Assembly: GCA_025936195.1 (NCBI GenBank)
Contig: JAICTW010000082.1
Coordinates: 1 to 8,191, forward strand
Source of the DNA: Flavisolibacter sp.
Lineage (GTDB): Bacteria; Bacteroidota; Bacteroidia; Chitinophagales; Chitinophagaceae
Reading direction: 5' to 3'
Length of the DNA stretch: 8,191 nt
The position numbers and the translations under genes are program-made. Numbering within the stretch: the first letter of the stretch is position 1; the number at the start of each line of letters is the position of its first letter. The notes beneath the pieces were generated by a model that was not told where the DNA came from, searched no databases, and was given only the letters and a program-made list of their open reading frames with translations. Shown piece after piece: positions 1 through 6,916 of the stretch.

Positions 1-80
1 ATTTGAAAGGAAATACCAATCAGGAAAAATTGGAGCAACAATCAGAGAAGAATAAATCAGGTAAAAAAGGTGATGAATAG
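1..80 (+). CDS. C-terminal tail of an unidentified rightward gene (partial)
   Basis: Reading from base 3, the sequence is open to a TAG at 78-80 and encodes about 25 residues. The tail is highly hydrophilic, rich in Lys, Glu, Gln and Asn (for example NQEKLEQQSEKNKSGKKGDE). Such low-complexity charged tails are common at protein C-termini. The stop is followed 30 bases later by a strong hairpin terminator, which fits a gene end on this strand. Nothing in the visible tail identifies a family. A second frame (from base 2) is open to a TAA at 53-55 and cannot be excluded, although its stop lies further from the terminator. The call rests on context only. Confidence 0.4.
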   Translation, partial: LKGNTNQEKLEQQSEKNKSGKKGDE

Positions 81-108
81 CAATTTTATATTGCTTAACC
101 ATTAATGG

Positions 109-145
109 AAAAATGCCCGCTAAGTAATGTGGGCATTTTGTTTTT
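109..145. terminator. Bidirectional intrinsic terminator between convergent genes
   Basis: An 11-bp stem pairs 110-120 (AAAATGCCCGC) with 129-139 (GTGGGCATTTT), with one G-U wobble and an 8-base loop. On the + strand the stem is followed by GTTTTT. On the - strand the stem runs into a five-T stretch (113-109). It lies 30 bases after the rightward stop at 80 and 24 bases after the leftward stop at 163, so it can end transcription from both sides. Confidence 0.85.
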
Positions 146-162
146 AATACAGTTCTTTATTT

Positions 163-1302
163 TTACAAATGCAATTTCTGTTTCAGTACACCTGACAAAG
201 CTGCTTTTGGTAAAACAATGCTGATGGTATTAATAGCAAAATAATTCTCAGAAACATTGATGTAACCATCAAAGGGCCCGATCTTTCCCCATGAATTTTT
301 CACTACAAAAAATGTTTTCCCATCTTTTGATTTCTCCACTCCCACAATGTGCATCAGGTGATCGTCCTGTGTGGTTAAATTCTCATAAAGGTCCTGACGA
401 ATATTTGCATCGTAAGGCACTTCTTTGGTAGCGGTATTGATCATCTCCTTTGTATATTTTACAGAAGGATCTAAATTCAGTGCCAGCCCCTGCATTTGAC
501 GAAATCCATTATTACTTACATCCGCATCCCAGGCCACACTGTATCCTTTGTTCACCGCATCTTTTACCGCATCAATAAATTCATTCAAAGGCAGATTGTA
601 AAAAGAGCCGTTTGAAAAATTATCCGGCACCTGTAAAATAAATGAGCTGTAATAAGGGTGATCTGTAAATGAAGTGAGACTTACATAATCATCAGCATTA
701 AAATGCAAAACGTCTTTTGCAAAGCTTTGTGGTGTATAGGTTTTATTGTTGTAAGAAAACTCTTTTGGAGGAGCTCCCAGATATTGATCAAGGATCTTTG
801 TATAACCATCCAGCCAATTGGCACTGATTGGTTGCTTTTTCAAAACAGAATCCAAATACGATTGCAATTTTGAAAACAATTCCTGGTGATTGTATTCGGT
901 TTGTCCATTTACCAAACCGGTATAAAGGGATAGAGGAATAGCTCCGTAAGTTCCCGTGGCACGGATCATATCATGACTCAAACCACCTTCACCAAATTGA
1001 GCATGCCCCTGCCGAAGAATATAATTCTTTGCTTTTTCAATATAAATATTCCGCACCGTGAACATTTCACTTAAATCAATTTCCTGTTTGTCTTTTCTTA
1101 TTTCATCGCTTTCGAGCAACGAAGTCGTGGAGAAGCACCAGCAGGTGCCGGTCATTGCCTGGTTTTTAACCGTTGTAGCTTTTACTGTTTTAACATCGAA
1201 GAATTCAGGCCTGGATAAAATTTGCAGTTGCTGTGACTGTGACTGCGCAAATAAAAACGTTGTGACTATCAAAGAAGGCAAAAAGAAAAGAAGCCGTTTC
1301 AT
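163..1302 (-). CDS. Secreted C1 family cysteine peptidase, bleomycin hydrolase/aminopeptidase C-like
   Basis: This is a papain-clan cysteine peptidase of 379 residues. Residues 1-20 form a signal peptide (hydrophobic core LLFFLPSLIVTTFLFAQ) with no lipobox cysteine, so it should be exported to the periplasm or beyond. The catalytic residues are in family order: the oxyanion Gln48 and nucleophile Cys54 in KNQAMTGTCWCFS, His318 in DDHLMHIVGVEK, and Asn336 in VVKNSWG. The middle of the protein (DYVSLTSFTDHPYY near 205-218, PLNEFIDAV and NKGYSVAWDADVS near 238-263) matches the bleomycin hydrolase/PepC subfamily rather than ordinary papains. Cytosolic PepC enzymes are hexameric aminopeptidases near 450 residues. 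This exported form is shorter, as is usual for Bacteroidota homologues, and its exact specificity cannot be read from sequence. It is the last gene of the leftward block and ends at the bidirectional terminator. The gap to the upstream methyltransferase gene is 69 bp, so it may be co-transcribed or have its own promoter; no convincing -33/-7 pair was found there. Confidence 0.93.
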   Translation of the reverse strand: MKRLLFFLPSLIVTTFLFAQSQSQQLQILSRPEFFDVKTVKATTVKNQAMTGTCWCFSTTSLLESDEIRKDKQEIDLSEMFTVRNIYIEKAKNYILRQGHAQFGEGGLSHDMIRATGTYGAIPLSLYTGLVNGQTEYNHQELFSKLQSYLDSVLKKQPISANWLDGYTKILDQYLGAPPKEFSYNNKTYTPQSFAKDVLHFNADDYVSLTSFTDHPYYSSFILQVPDNFSNGSFYNLPLNEFIDAVKDAVNKGYSVAWDADVSNNGFRQMQGLALNLDPSVKYTKEMINTATKEVPYDANIRQDLYENLTTQDDHLMHIVGVEKSKDGKTFFVVKNSWGKIGPFDGYINVSENYFAINTISIVLPKAALSGVLKQKLHL

Positions 1303-1371
1303 AATACTGATTTAGTAGATTGTGAATTTAAACAATCAAATGGTTCACACAGTTAAAATTCTGTTTAGGAT

Positions 1372-2085
1372 TTACTGCGCCACAAAATAGTAGTTGAGCT
1401 TATGATGAAATTGTTTTTGAAAATCCGTCAGCGATAAAGGAGCTTTCTTTTTTATAAAATCATTCAGAAGAAAGATTCTATAATTGAATTTTTGAAAAAA
1501 AGAATACATCTCCTCCGGTGTGGTTCCATAAACATCACTGCCTCCAACACCAAATTCAAAAACAACAACCGGATGATCGTTCGACAAAATGCGTGTTGCG
1601 CCTTTTAAAATATTCATCTCCCCTCCTTCCACATCTATTTTTATAAAATGAATGGGAATGTTTGAAGGGATGATAGTATCCAAAACTCCGGTTTCCACTT
1701 GTATGGTAGTATCCACTTCTTTTTTCCGGTCGTAGTTTCTTTTCTTTAATCCGCTGTATGCCGGATTGCTGATCACATAATTGAAAGGAAGAATTGATTG
1801 GCGATCGGACAAAGCAATTTTGTAAATATTGCAATTCTCTTTTGAAAACTTTCTTTTCAACTCTTCATACAAAGAAGGAATGGGTTCAAATGCAAAATGC
1901 TTTCCTTTTGGTGCATAATGGAGAAACCAGTTCAACACTTCTCCTTTGTGCGCTCCTGCGTCAATACAGTTGGAAGTTGGGGAGCAATAATGACGAATGA
2001 TCTTTTTGGTAAGCAGATCGTACCAGTGATTCCTGCTTAAGGGAACCGGTAATTTTTTAAGAAGCCATTTGATTGTTGAGAACAT
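1372..2085 (-). CDS. FkbM-family SAM-dependent methyltransferase
   Basis: The 237-residue protein has the class I methyltransferase signature of the FkbM family (Methyltransf_21). Motif I is CIDAGAHKGEV at 40-50, the acidic strand-2 motif is FAFEPIP at 64-70, and the family hallmark HFIKIDVEGGEMNILKGA lies at 146-163. FkbM enzymes typically O-methylate small molecules or sugars, and many sit in polysaccharide, lipopolysaccharide or glycoprotein loci; the substrate here is unknown. There is no signal peptide or membrane segment, so it should be cytoplasmic. The ATG overlaps the stop of the upstream LysM gene by one base (TGATG), the mark of translational coupling. The two proteins are therefore made together, although one acts in the envelope and the other in the cytoplasm. 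No glycosyltransferases are nearby to suggest a glycan substrate. The length is normal for the family and the frame is intact. Confidence 0.9.
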   Translation of the reverse strand: MFSTIKWLLKKLPVPLSRNHWYDLLTKKIIRHYCSPTSNCIDAGAHKGEVLNWFLHYAPKGKHFAFEPIPSLYEELKRKFSKENCNIYKIALSDRQSILPFNYVISNPAYSGLKKRNYDRKKEVDTTIQVETGVLDTIIPSNIPIHFIKIDVEGGEMNILKGATRILSNDHPVVVFEFGVGGSDVYGTTPEEMYSFFQKFNYRIFLLNDFIKKKAPLSLTDFQKQFHHKLNYYFVAQ

Positions 2086-3035
2086 CAGTAATTCACCCGT
2101 ACAATAAATTTATCTGCGTCGGAAACATCCAAAGCTGATGCTGCTGCATTGCTGATGCGAACATCATATCCCTGGTTCTGGCGAATGCCGCTCATCTCTC
2201 CCAATACCTTTGCGAAGATAGCTTTGCTATTGGTTGGATTTATCACTTTGATGATGGTTCCGGGTTCAACATTATCCATCAAAGCATAAAACTTTCCGTC
2301 CTGCCATCCGCTCGATGTTTTGAAAATTCCGGCAGATGCTGTTACATCCGATTTTGCAGGCTGCGTTTTTACCTGCAGATCAAACTGAGATTTAAAATAA
2401 CCACTGCCATCATTAACCGCAACAGTAGTGACAGGCTTTGTTGGAGGAGGATCTATTTTCTTTTCAGGTTCCTGTTTTGGGGAAACTTCTTCCTTATTGA
2501 CCGCAACTGTTTCCTGCTGTAGTACCGGTGCTTTTCTTTCTTCAGTTGGCTGTTTTACTTCAGGTTCTTTTTCGATCTGCGAAGTTATGCCACTCTCGTT
2601 AGAAGGCATAAAAAAGCCAACGATCAATTTTTTTCCGGGAGCAATTTTATCGTTGGAAAGCTTGTTCCATTTGCGCAGATCAGACATCAACACGTTATTG
2701 TTTTTCAAACTGACTTTGTACAAACCATCTTTCGGTTCCACAACGTAGTAAACAGGCTGGCCCTTAGAAATACTTTGCGAAAAATTACTCTCATTCAATG
2801 GAATTTTCAGTGTTTGCCCAATGTTCAATCCCTTATTCATATCCAATCCATTAAAGGCTTCTATCGCTTTTGGAGAAATATTGTACAATCTGCCAATGGA
2901 ATAAAAATTTTCCTTAGGCTTTACTTTGTGAACCAGGTAAAGTCCTTTGTCGCTGCTTTGAACTAAGAGTTGATTTTGTGCAAATACAATGGTGCCGCAG
3001 AGAAGGATGAGGGCAAGCAAAAAACTTTTTTTCAT
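2085..3035 (-). CDS. Secreted double-LysM protein with C-terminal RlpA-like double-psi beta-barrel
   Basis: The 316-residue protein starts with a signal peptide (MKKSFLLALILLCGTIVFAQ). Cys13 is not in a lipobox, so signal peptidase I processing is expected. A clear LysM domain follows at about 33-80 (LVHKVKPKENFYSIGRLYNI ... IGQTLKIPL). A second, more divergent one lies at about 94-141 (VYYVVEPKDGLYKVS ... IAPGKKLIVGF). LysM domains bind N-acetylglucosamine-containing glycans such as peptidoglycan. Residues 142-232 are a Pro/Glu/Lys-rich linker. The last 84 residues resemble the RlpA double-psi barrel: GTIIKVINPTNSKAIFAKV corresponds to GTxVRVTNLxNGRSVxVRI, and YDVRISNAAASALDV to the IDLSxAAAxxLG strand. 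The conserved Asp of the RlpA motif RINDRGP is absent (KVLGE here), so lytic transglycosylase activity is doubtful and a binding or scaffold role is more likely. It overlaps fkbM by TGATG and lies 64 bp after rsmF with no terminator between, so read-through from rsmF is possible. Confidence 0.9.
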   Translation of the reverse strand: MKKSFLLALILLCGTIVFAQNQLLVQSSDKGLYLVHKVKPKENFYSIGRLYNISPKAIEAFNGLDMNKGLNIGQTLKIPLNESNFSQSISKGQPVYYVVEPKDGLYKVSLKNNNVLMSDLRKWNKLSNDKIAPGKKLIVGFFMPSNESGITSQIEKEPEVKQPTEERKAPVLQQETVAVNKEEVSPKQEPEKKIDPPPTKPVTTVAVNDGSGYFKSQFDLQVKTQPAKSDVTASAGIFKTSSGWQDGKFYALMDNVEPGTIIKVINPTNSKAIFAKVLGEMSGIRQNQGYDVRISNAAASALDVSDADKFIVRVNY

Positions 3036-3087
3036 TTGGATATGTTTTTACTTTTTTCTGAATTGCTTCAGGGTACGGTTAGCTTTA

Positions 3088-3095
3088 CAAATATG
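3088..3095 (-). promoter_or_regulatory. Weak -7 box candidate for the LysM/FkbM pair
   Basis: On the - strand the 64-bp gap upstream of the LysM gene holds CATATTTG, seven of eight matches to the Bacteroidota -7 consensus TAnnTTTG. It would give a 5' leader of roughly 45 bases. No TTTG was found at the expected distance of about 19 bases upstream (the nearest, at 3108-3111, leaves only 12 bases). The site is a possibility only, and transcription could instead come from rsmF. Confidence 0.22.
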
Positions 3096-3099
3096 CTTA

Positions 3100-4563
3100 T
3101 TATTTTTCAAAAGCAGAATCATTCCGCTGCTTTAAAATGCGAAACTCTTTCGGATAATAATTATTGATGCGATTGGCCAGAACATTGATCCATCCTAAAT
3201 TATAGCCTTCATGCTGAACCAACTGCCAACCTTTTCCCGAAGTCTCAAGTGTAACGTCTTGCCTCTGCAAATATTTTATAGCCTGCTCATAAGAAAGTTT
3301 ATTAAAAGGAATGCCATCAGAAATTATGGTGCTTAAAGCCAAAGAATGTTCGGGTACCAGGCGGTCTTTGATGATCTGCCCAATGCCTGTGCCTTTGTAT
3401 TGAATATTCAAAACAGAATTTAAAACAGAAAACTCATTGAGTAAAACTGAAGGCAAAGCAAAAAAAGAATTGTTCTCCTTCAAAAGCTCGTATGCTTTGT
3501 TTATCGAGGAAGAAAGAATCATCCTTTCTTTTGCAGATGCTTTCTCTGTTTTTGCAGCACGGTATTTGGGCTCTTTTGCCGATGTTGTTTTACGAAAGCA
3601 GGCCACGAAAAAGCCTTCACCTTTTAAATTGTAAGGATAGAAACGATATCCTTTCGAATTTGTTTTTGAAGATTGTGTTTCCACAATGTTCCAATTCTCT
3701 TCTGTTCTCAACTCTAAATTCTCCATTCCAAATTCTTCCGCCAGCCAATCCATAATATCTTCATCTTCTTCTTTGGAATACGAGCAGGTTGAATAAATAA
3801 GAATTCCGTTTTCTTTTAAAGCCGGCAGTGCATCGGCCAAAATGCGTTGTTGCCTTTGACTGCATAATTGCACATTGTTCAAGTTCCATTCCTCAATGGC
3901 TTCTTCATCTTTCCGAAACAAGCCGCTTCCGCTGCAAGGTGCATCTGCAACCATAACATCAAAATAGCCTTCGAGCTTTTGAAATGCAGAAGGATCATTG
4001 TTGGTAACAATTACATTACTGCATCCCCATTTAATAATGTTGTCAATAAGAATATGATTCCTGCTTCTAATAATCTCATTGCTGACTAATAAACTTTCCG
4101 GAGAGATCAGCGATTGAATATGTGTGGACTTTCCTCCTGGTGCCGCACAGAGATCCAAAACTTTTACAGGTTTGGTTAAATCAACTAATTGCCTGAACGC
4201 TTGCTCTAAGAACATACTCGATGCTTCCTGAACATAATAACAACCCGCATGAAAGAAAGGGTCGAAAGTAAATGAAGGACGTTGTTTTAAATAAAATCCA
4301 TATTGAGACCAGGGAACTTTTTTGTCAATCGCCAATCGTGAAACGTGAATTGGAGATGCACTTTGGCTTAAGCTATTCAAAGAGTGGAATGAACTGAATG
4401 TCTCTGGAATTGATGATTGGCGATTGACGTTTGACGTCTTCGCCGGATTGATTCTAATAGATGTAACCTGCTCTCCTGCTTCATGAACTTTTATAAAAGC
4501 ATCTTTATTGAATCCTTCAATTCCCTCTAACGATTCCAAAAAGATTTCCGGTAATTTCTTCAC
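3100..4563 (-). CDS. rsmF: RsmF-type 16S rRNA (cytosine-5) methyltransferase with PUA-like C-terminal domain
   Basis: This NOL1/NOP2/Sun (RsmB/RsmF) family enzyme transfers a methyl group from SAM to C5 of cytosine in RNA; E. coli RsmF acts on 16S rRNA C1407. The SAM motif is VLDLCAAPGGKSTHI (135-149 counted from the GTG). The two family cysteines are in ADAPCSGSG (Cys210, motif IV) and YSTCSYS (Cys260, motif VI, nucleophile). The C-terminal domain, with GKGWQLVQHEGYNLGWINVL and NRINNYYPKEFRI, is the PUA-like tail of RsmF. I chose GTG at 4563 (487 residues). The frame extends upstream to a TTG at 4596, but those 11 codons lie inside a terminator hairpin, and family similarity begins with KKLPEIFLESL just after the GTG. 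Residues about 41-82, between NPAK and VPW, are an unusually long Ser-rich insert encoded by an inverted heptamer-repeat element. All catalytic motifs are intact. The precise target position in this organism is inferred. Confidence 0.93.
   Translation of the reverse strand: MKKLPEIFLESLEGIEGFNKDAFIKVHEAGEQVTSIRINPAKTSNVNRQSSIPETFSSFHSLNSLSQSASPIHVSRLAIDKKVPWSQYGFYLKQRPSFTFDPFFHAGCYYVQEASSMFLEQAFRQLVDLTKPVKVLDLCAAPGGKSTHIQSLISPESLLVSNEIIRSRNHILIDNIIKWGCSNVIVTNNDPSAFQKLEGYFDVMVADAPCSGSGLFRKDEEAIEEWNLNNVQLCSQRQQRILADALPALKENGILIYSTCSYSKEEDEDIMDWLAEEFGMENLELRTEENWNIVETQSSKTNSKGYRFYPYNLKGEGFFVACFRKTTSAKEPKYRAAKTEKASAKERMILSSSINKAYELLKENNSFFALPSVLLNEFSVLNSVLNIQYKGTGIGQIIKDRLVPEHSLALSTIISDGIPFNKLSYEQAIKYLQRQDVTLETSGKGWQLVQHEGYNLGWINVLANRINNYYPKEFRILKQRNDSAFEK
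4323..4436. repeat. Inverted heptamer-repeat element inside rsmF
   Basis: Four tandem heptamers at 4323-4350 (TGTCAAT, CGCCAAT, CGTGAAA, CGTGAAT) face four in the opposite orientation at 4409-4436 (reverse complement order CGTCAAA, CGTCAAT, CGCCAAT, CATCAAT). The arms share a perfect 14-bp inverted repeat, GTCAATCGCCAATC at 4324-4337 against 4415-4428. A 58-base non-heptameric centre lies between them. The unit spans 114 bp, exactly 38 codons, so it keeps the rsmF frame and adds a Ser/Asn-rich loop before the conserved VPW. From memory, similar CGTSAAW heptamer arrays occur between genes in Bacteroidota genomes. Insertion into the gene is inferred from the family's usual shorter spacing here. 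Confidence 0.7.
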
Positions 4564-4566
4564 AAT

Positions 4567-4600
4567 AAAAAACCTTTGACTGAACGAATCAGCCAAAGGT
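4567..4600 (-). terminator. Intrinsic terminator of the M28 peptidase gene
   Basis: On the - strand, 21 bases after the M28 stop, ACCTTTG (4600-4594) pairs with CAAAGGT (4578-4572). CTGA/TCAG pairs inside it (4592-4589 with 4583-4580), with one mismatch between the two helices and a 5-base loop. The right arm runs directly into TTTTT (4571-4567). Outer flanks TTTTATTGT (4610-4618) and ACAATAAAA (4562-4570) are also complementary. The hairpin lies just before the rsmF GTG start, so rsmF needs either read-through or its own promoter. Confidence 0.8.
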
Positions 4601-4601
4601 A
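4594..4601 (-). promoter_or_regulatory. Candidate -7 box for rsmF overlapping the terminator stem
   Basis: On the - strand TACCTTTG exactly matches the Bacteroidota -7 consensus TAnnTTTG. Transcription would begin near 4587, in the hairpin loop, so the transcript would lack the left terminator arm and have a leader of about 24 bases before GTG 4563. No good -33 TTTG is seen about 19 bases upstream (only TTTC, at about 22). The exact -7 match could be chance, since the same bases form the stem. Confidence 0.35.
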
Positions 4602-4620
4602 GTTGAGTATTTTATTGTAA

Positions 4621-6858
4621 TTAGAAAGTGGGTTGTCCCAACAAATTAACTGCCTGCTTCACCTGCGCATTGTAGGCTTGTATCGTTTGCGAAACAGTGC
4701 TAATTCCTTCCTGTGCTTCTTTCCAATTTCTTTGCTCAATGGCTTCGCGGATGGCCGGCAATGTTTTCACGCCGTAGCCGGTATAAAATCCAGGTGCATA
4801 AATTTCATGCTTGTACCAGGATCTTCGCGGCAATCCATTTTCAGAGATCAGACTTCTTTCAGCCGTAAACAAGATCTGGTTCAATTGATTCTGTTTTTCT
4901 ACCGGCAATTGCGTTCCACTGTTGTATACTTTCTGGTATTCTTCTGCCAGATTTTTCAATTGCATCAAAGAATTATCCAGCTCACTGAAATTCAAATAAG
5001 GTACCTGTGTCTTTGTTTGCGGAGGAAAATAAGTTTTGGTGGGATCTTTTGCTAATTGGTATAAATTATCTTTTATCATTTTGTTCTCCATATCCGTTTC
5101 ACTTCTTTCATTATCCAGCAATGTTTTTACTTCCGTTGCATAATCATTCAGTGTTTTGTAAAAGCTGTTGAAATCAAATGGAAGAACATCGGCATTGGCC
5201 AAACGCATCATAATTCTTCCGGTAGTTTTTGACAAAGCCACTCCGTATTGAAATCCTGGATCACCAAACCTTGTATAATGATCGTAAGAATCATAAGCAG
5301 AATGGTAATCGCCGCCATTATCTTCTCCACCAAAGCCCAGGTTCATGGAGGCAATACCGATGTGCTGAATGAAAGGTGAATAATCAGAACCAGCGCCTAA
5401 AGCTCCTATTTTATAGTAAGTGTTGTCCATCAATTTTGCTCTCGTTGCTTTATCAGCATCCACTAATGCTTTCGCATAACGGCGCTCTTTAATGCTTACT
5501 CCCGTTTGCGGATCAATGACATCATTTATGATTTGATTAAAGAAAGGTTCCAGCGTATGCGAACCGCCGGCGCCGATAAAACCTCTTCCTGTATTGTCAG
5601 TATTGATATAAGCAACTGCTTTTTTTATTAACTCCTGCTGATGGTCTTCTGCCCATTCTGTTGAACCCAACAATGCAGGTTCTTCTCCATCCCATGCACA
5701 ATACACTAATGTTCTTTTTGGTTTGAATCCTTTCTTTGCCAATTCACCAATAGATCTTGCTTCTTCTAACTCAGAAACCATTCCACTCAAAGGATCGCTG
5801 GCTCCATTCACCCAGGCATCGTGATGATTGCCGCGGATGATCCATTGATCCGGGAATTCGCTTCCGGGCATTTTGGCAATCACATTATTTACCGGTTTAA
5901 TGTCCCAATTGAATTCCAGTTTCAAATGCACTTTGTCCTTACCCGGACCAACATGATAGGTAATTGGCAGTCCACCTTTCCACGAAGCCGGAACCACCTG
6001 TCCGCTTAATGATTGCAACAAAGGCAAAGCATCTTCATAAGAAATGGGCAGCACCGGAATTTTCATGATCGTTGTGGCGTCTTTTCTGTCCAACCGTTTG
6101 GCATCTTTTGTTGCACTAATGCCAGGAGTTAAAGGATCGCCGGGATACACGGGCATATCCATTACAGAGCCGCGTTGAATGCCATCCTTTGGACGAAAAG
6201 GCCCTTCAGGATAAACATCGCCCTGCACATAACCATCATCAGCAGGATCGGAATAAATAATACAACCGATAGCGCCATGCTCGTAAGCAACTTTCGGCTT
6301 AATGCCTCTCCACGAACCTCCATATTTTGCAATCACAATCTTTCCTTTTACGTCCACGCCCATTCGCTGCAGTTCTTCGTAATCGGCAGGCACGCCGCGG
6401 TTCACAAAAACCAATTCGGCAGTTACATCTCCGTCTGCGGAATACGCATTGTATCCGGGCAACTGTTCTGATTTTTGTCCTGATGTTTTGTCCTGCGCTA
6501 ACGCCGGCTCTTCCAGTTTTGCCTTGTATGGTTTTGATCCTAACAATTCCAGCACTCTTGTTTTAGGCGTAGGAAATAAAACATAGTAGGTTTCAATTTG
6601 TGTTTGATAGCCCCATTGCTTAAACAGGCTTGCAATGTATTCGGCGTTTAGTTTATCCTGTGGCGAACCAACATGATGCGGATGTGAAGAAAGATACTTC
6701 ATCCATGTGTCCAGGTTCTTTGCATTTAATTGTGCATCGAATTGTTTTTCCCAATCCTTTTGTTTGGCAGCATCGGCTTCCGTAAAGCCCATTAATTTTG
6801 ATTGCGCTCCGGAAGAAAGAAAAAGAAAAAAAGCAGCAGCAAGGAAAACATACTTCAT
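4621..6858 (-). CDS. Secreted M28B zinc metallopeptidase, glutamate carboxypeptidase II-like
   Basis: The protein has 745 residues. The ATG at 6858 is chosen because it opens a standard signal peptide (MKYVFLAAAFFLFLSSGAQS); an in-frame GTG at 6909 would add 17 residues in front of it and is disfavoured. A PA domain (about 143-310) is inserted ahead of the catalytic domain, as in human GCPII. The di-zinc site is complete: His345 and Asp355 in RGNHHDAWVNGASDPLSG, catalytic Glu392 and ligand Glu393 in YCAWDGEEPALLGSTEWAE, Asp421 in YINTDNT, and His519 in DYHSAYDSYD. LGAGSDYSPFIQHIGIAS matches the GCPII segment before the last His. The region after about residue 600 corresponds to the transferrin-receptor-like dimerization domain. 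It should cleave C-terminal residues from peptides in the periplasm or outside the cell; whether it prefers acidic dipeptides cannot be told. It has its own terminator, so it is probably monocistronic, and it is divergent from the SatD operon. Confidence 0.95.
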   Translation of the reverse strand: MKYVFLAAAFFLFLSSGAQSKLMGFTEADAAKQKDWEKQFDAQLNAKNLDTWMKYLSSHPHHVGSPQDKLNAEYIASLFKQWGYQTQIETYYVLFPTPKTRVLELLGSKPYKAKLEEPALAQDKTSGQKSEQLPGYNAYSADGDVTAELVFVNRGVPADYEELQRMGVDVKGKIVIAKYGGSWRGIKPKVAYEHGAIGCIIYSDPADDGYVQGDVYPEGPFRPKDGIQRGSVMDMPVYPGDPLTPGISATKDAKRLDRKDATTIMKIPVLPISYEDALPLLQSLSGQVVPASWKGGLPITYHVGPGKDKVHLKLEFNWDIKPVNNVIAKMPGSEFPDQWIIRGNHHDAWVNGASDPLSGMVSELEEARSIGELAKKGFKPKRTLVYCAWDGEEPALLGSTEWAEDHQQELIKKAVAYINTDNTGRGFIGAGGSHTLEPFFNQIINDVIDPQTGVSIKERRYAKALVDADKATRAKLMDNTYYKIGALGAGSDYSPFIQHIGIASMNLGFGGEDNGGDYHSAYDSYDHYTRFGDPGFQYGVALSKTTGRIMMRLANADVLPFDFNSFYKTLNDYATEVKTLLDNERSETDMENKMIKDNLYQLAKDPTKTYFPPQTKTQVPYLNFSELDNSLMQLKNLAEEYQKVYNSGTQLPVEKQNQLNQILFTAERSLISENGLPRRSWYKHEIYAPGFYTGYGVKTLPAIREAIEQRNWKEAQEGISTVSQTIQAYNAQVKQAVNLLGQPTF

Positions 6859-6916
6859 TCGTAAAAGTTTAGGTTTTAAAATTAGGGAGAACCAGACAAT
6901 CTTCTGCACAAAAACT

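Noticed and set aside
1345..1365. Weak hairpin ACAG...CTGT downstream of the FkbM gene
   Set aside because: The stem is only four pairs with an AT-rich loop and no T-tract; not a credible terminator.
1303..1371. Promoter for the C1 peptidase gene in the 69-bp gap
   Set aside because: TTTG and TA-rich pieces occur on the - strand, but none pair at the expected 19-base spacing, so no promoter is called.
1556..1834. Second leftward frame inside the FkbM gene
   Set aside because: It overlaps the conserved FkbM motifs in another frame and its translation has no recognisable features; it is not evidence of a frameshift, because the FkbM frame is intact.
2100..2130. Lipoprotein signal for the LysM protein because of Cys13
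   Set aside because: The residues before the Cys (ILL) do not fit a lipobox, since -1 should be small, and the hydrophobic core continues past it to FAQ.
4633..5055. Rightward open frame of 140 codons opposite the M28 gene
   Set aside because: It lies wholly within the well-supported M28 coding sequence, with no recognisable domain; an antisense shadow.
6859..6909. N-terminal extension of the M28 peptidase from GTG 6909
   Set aside because: It would put 17 residues in front of a textbook signal peptide that starts with ATG at 6858, and it begins only a few bases from the palindrome array.
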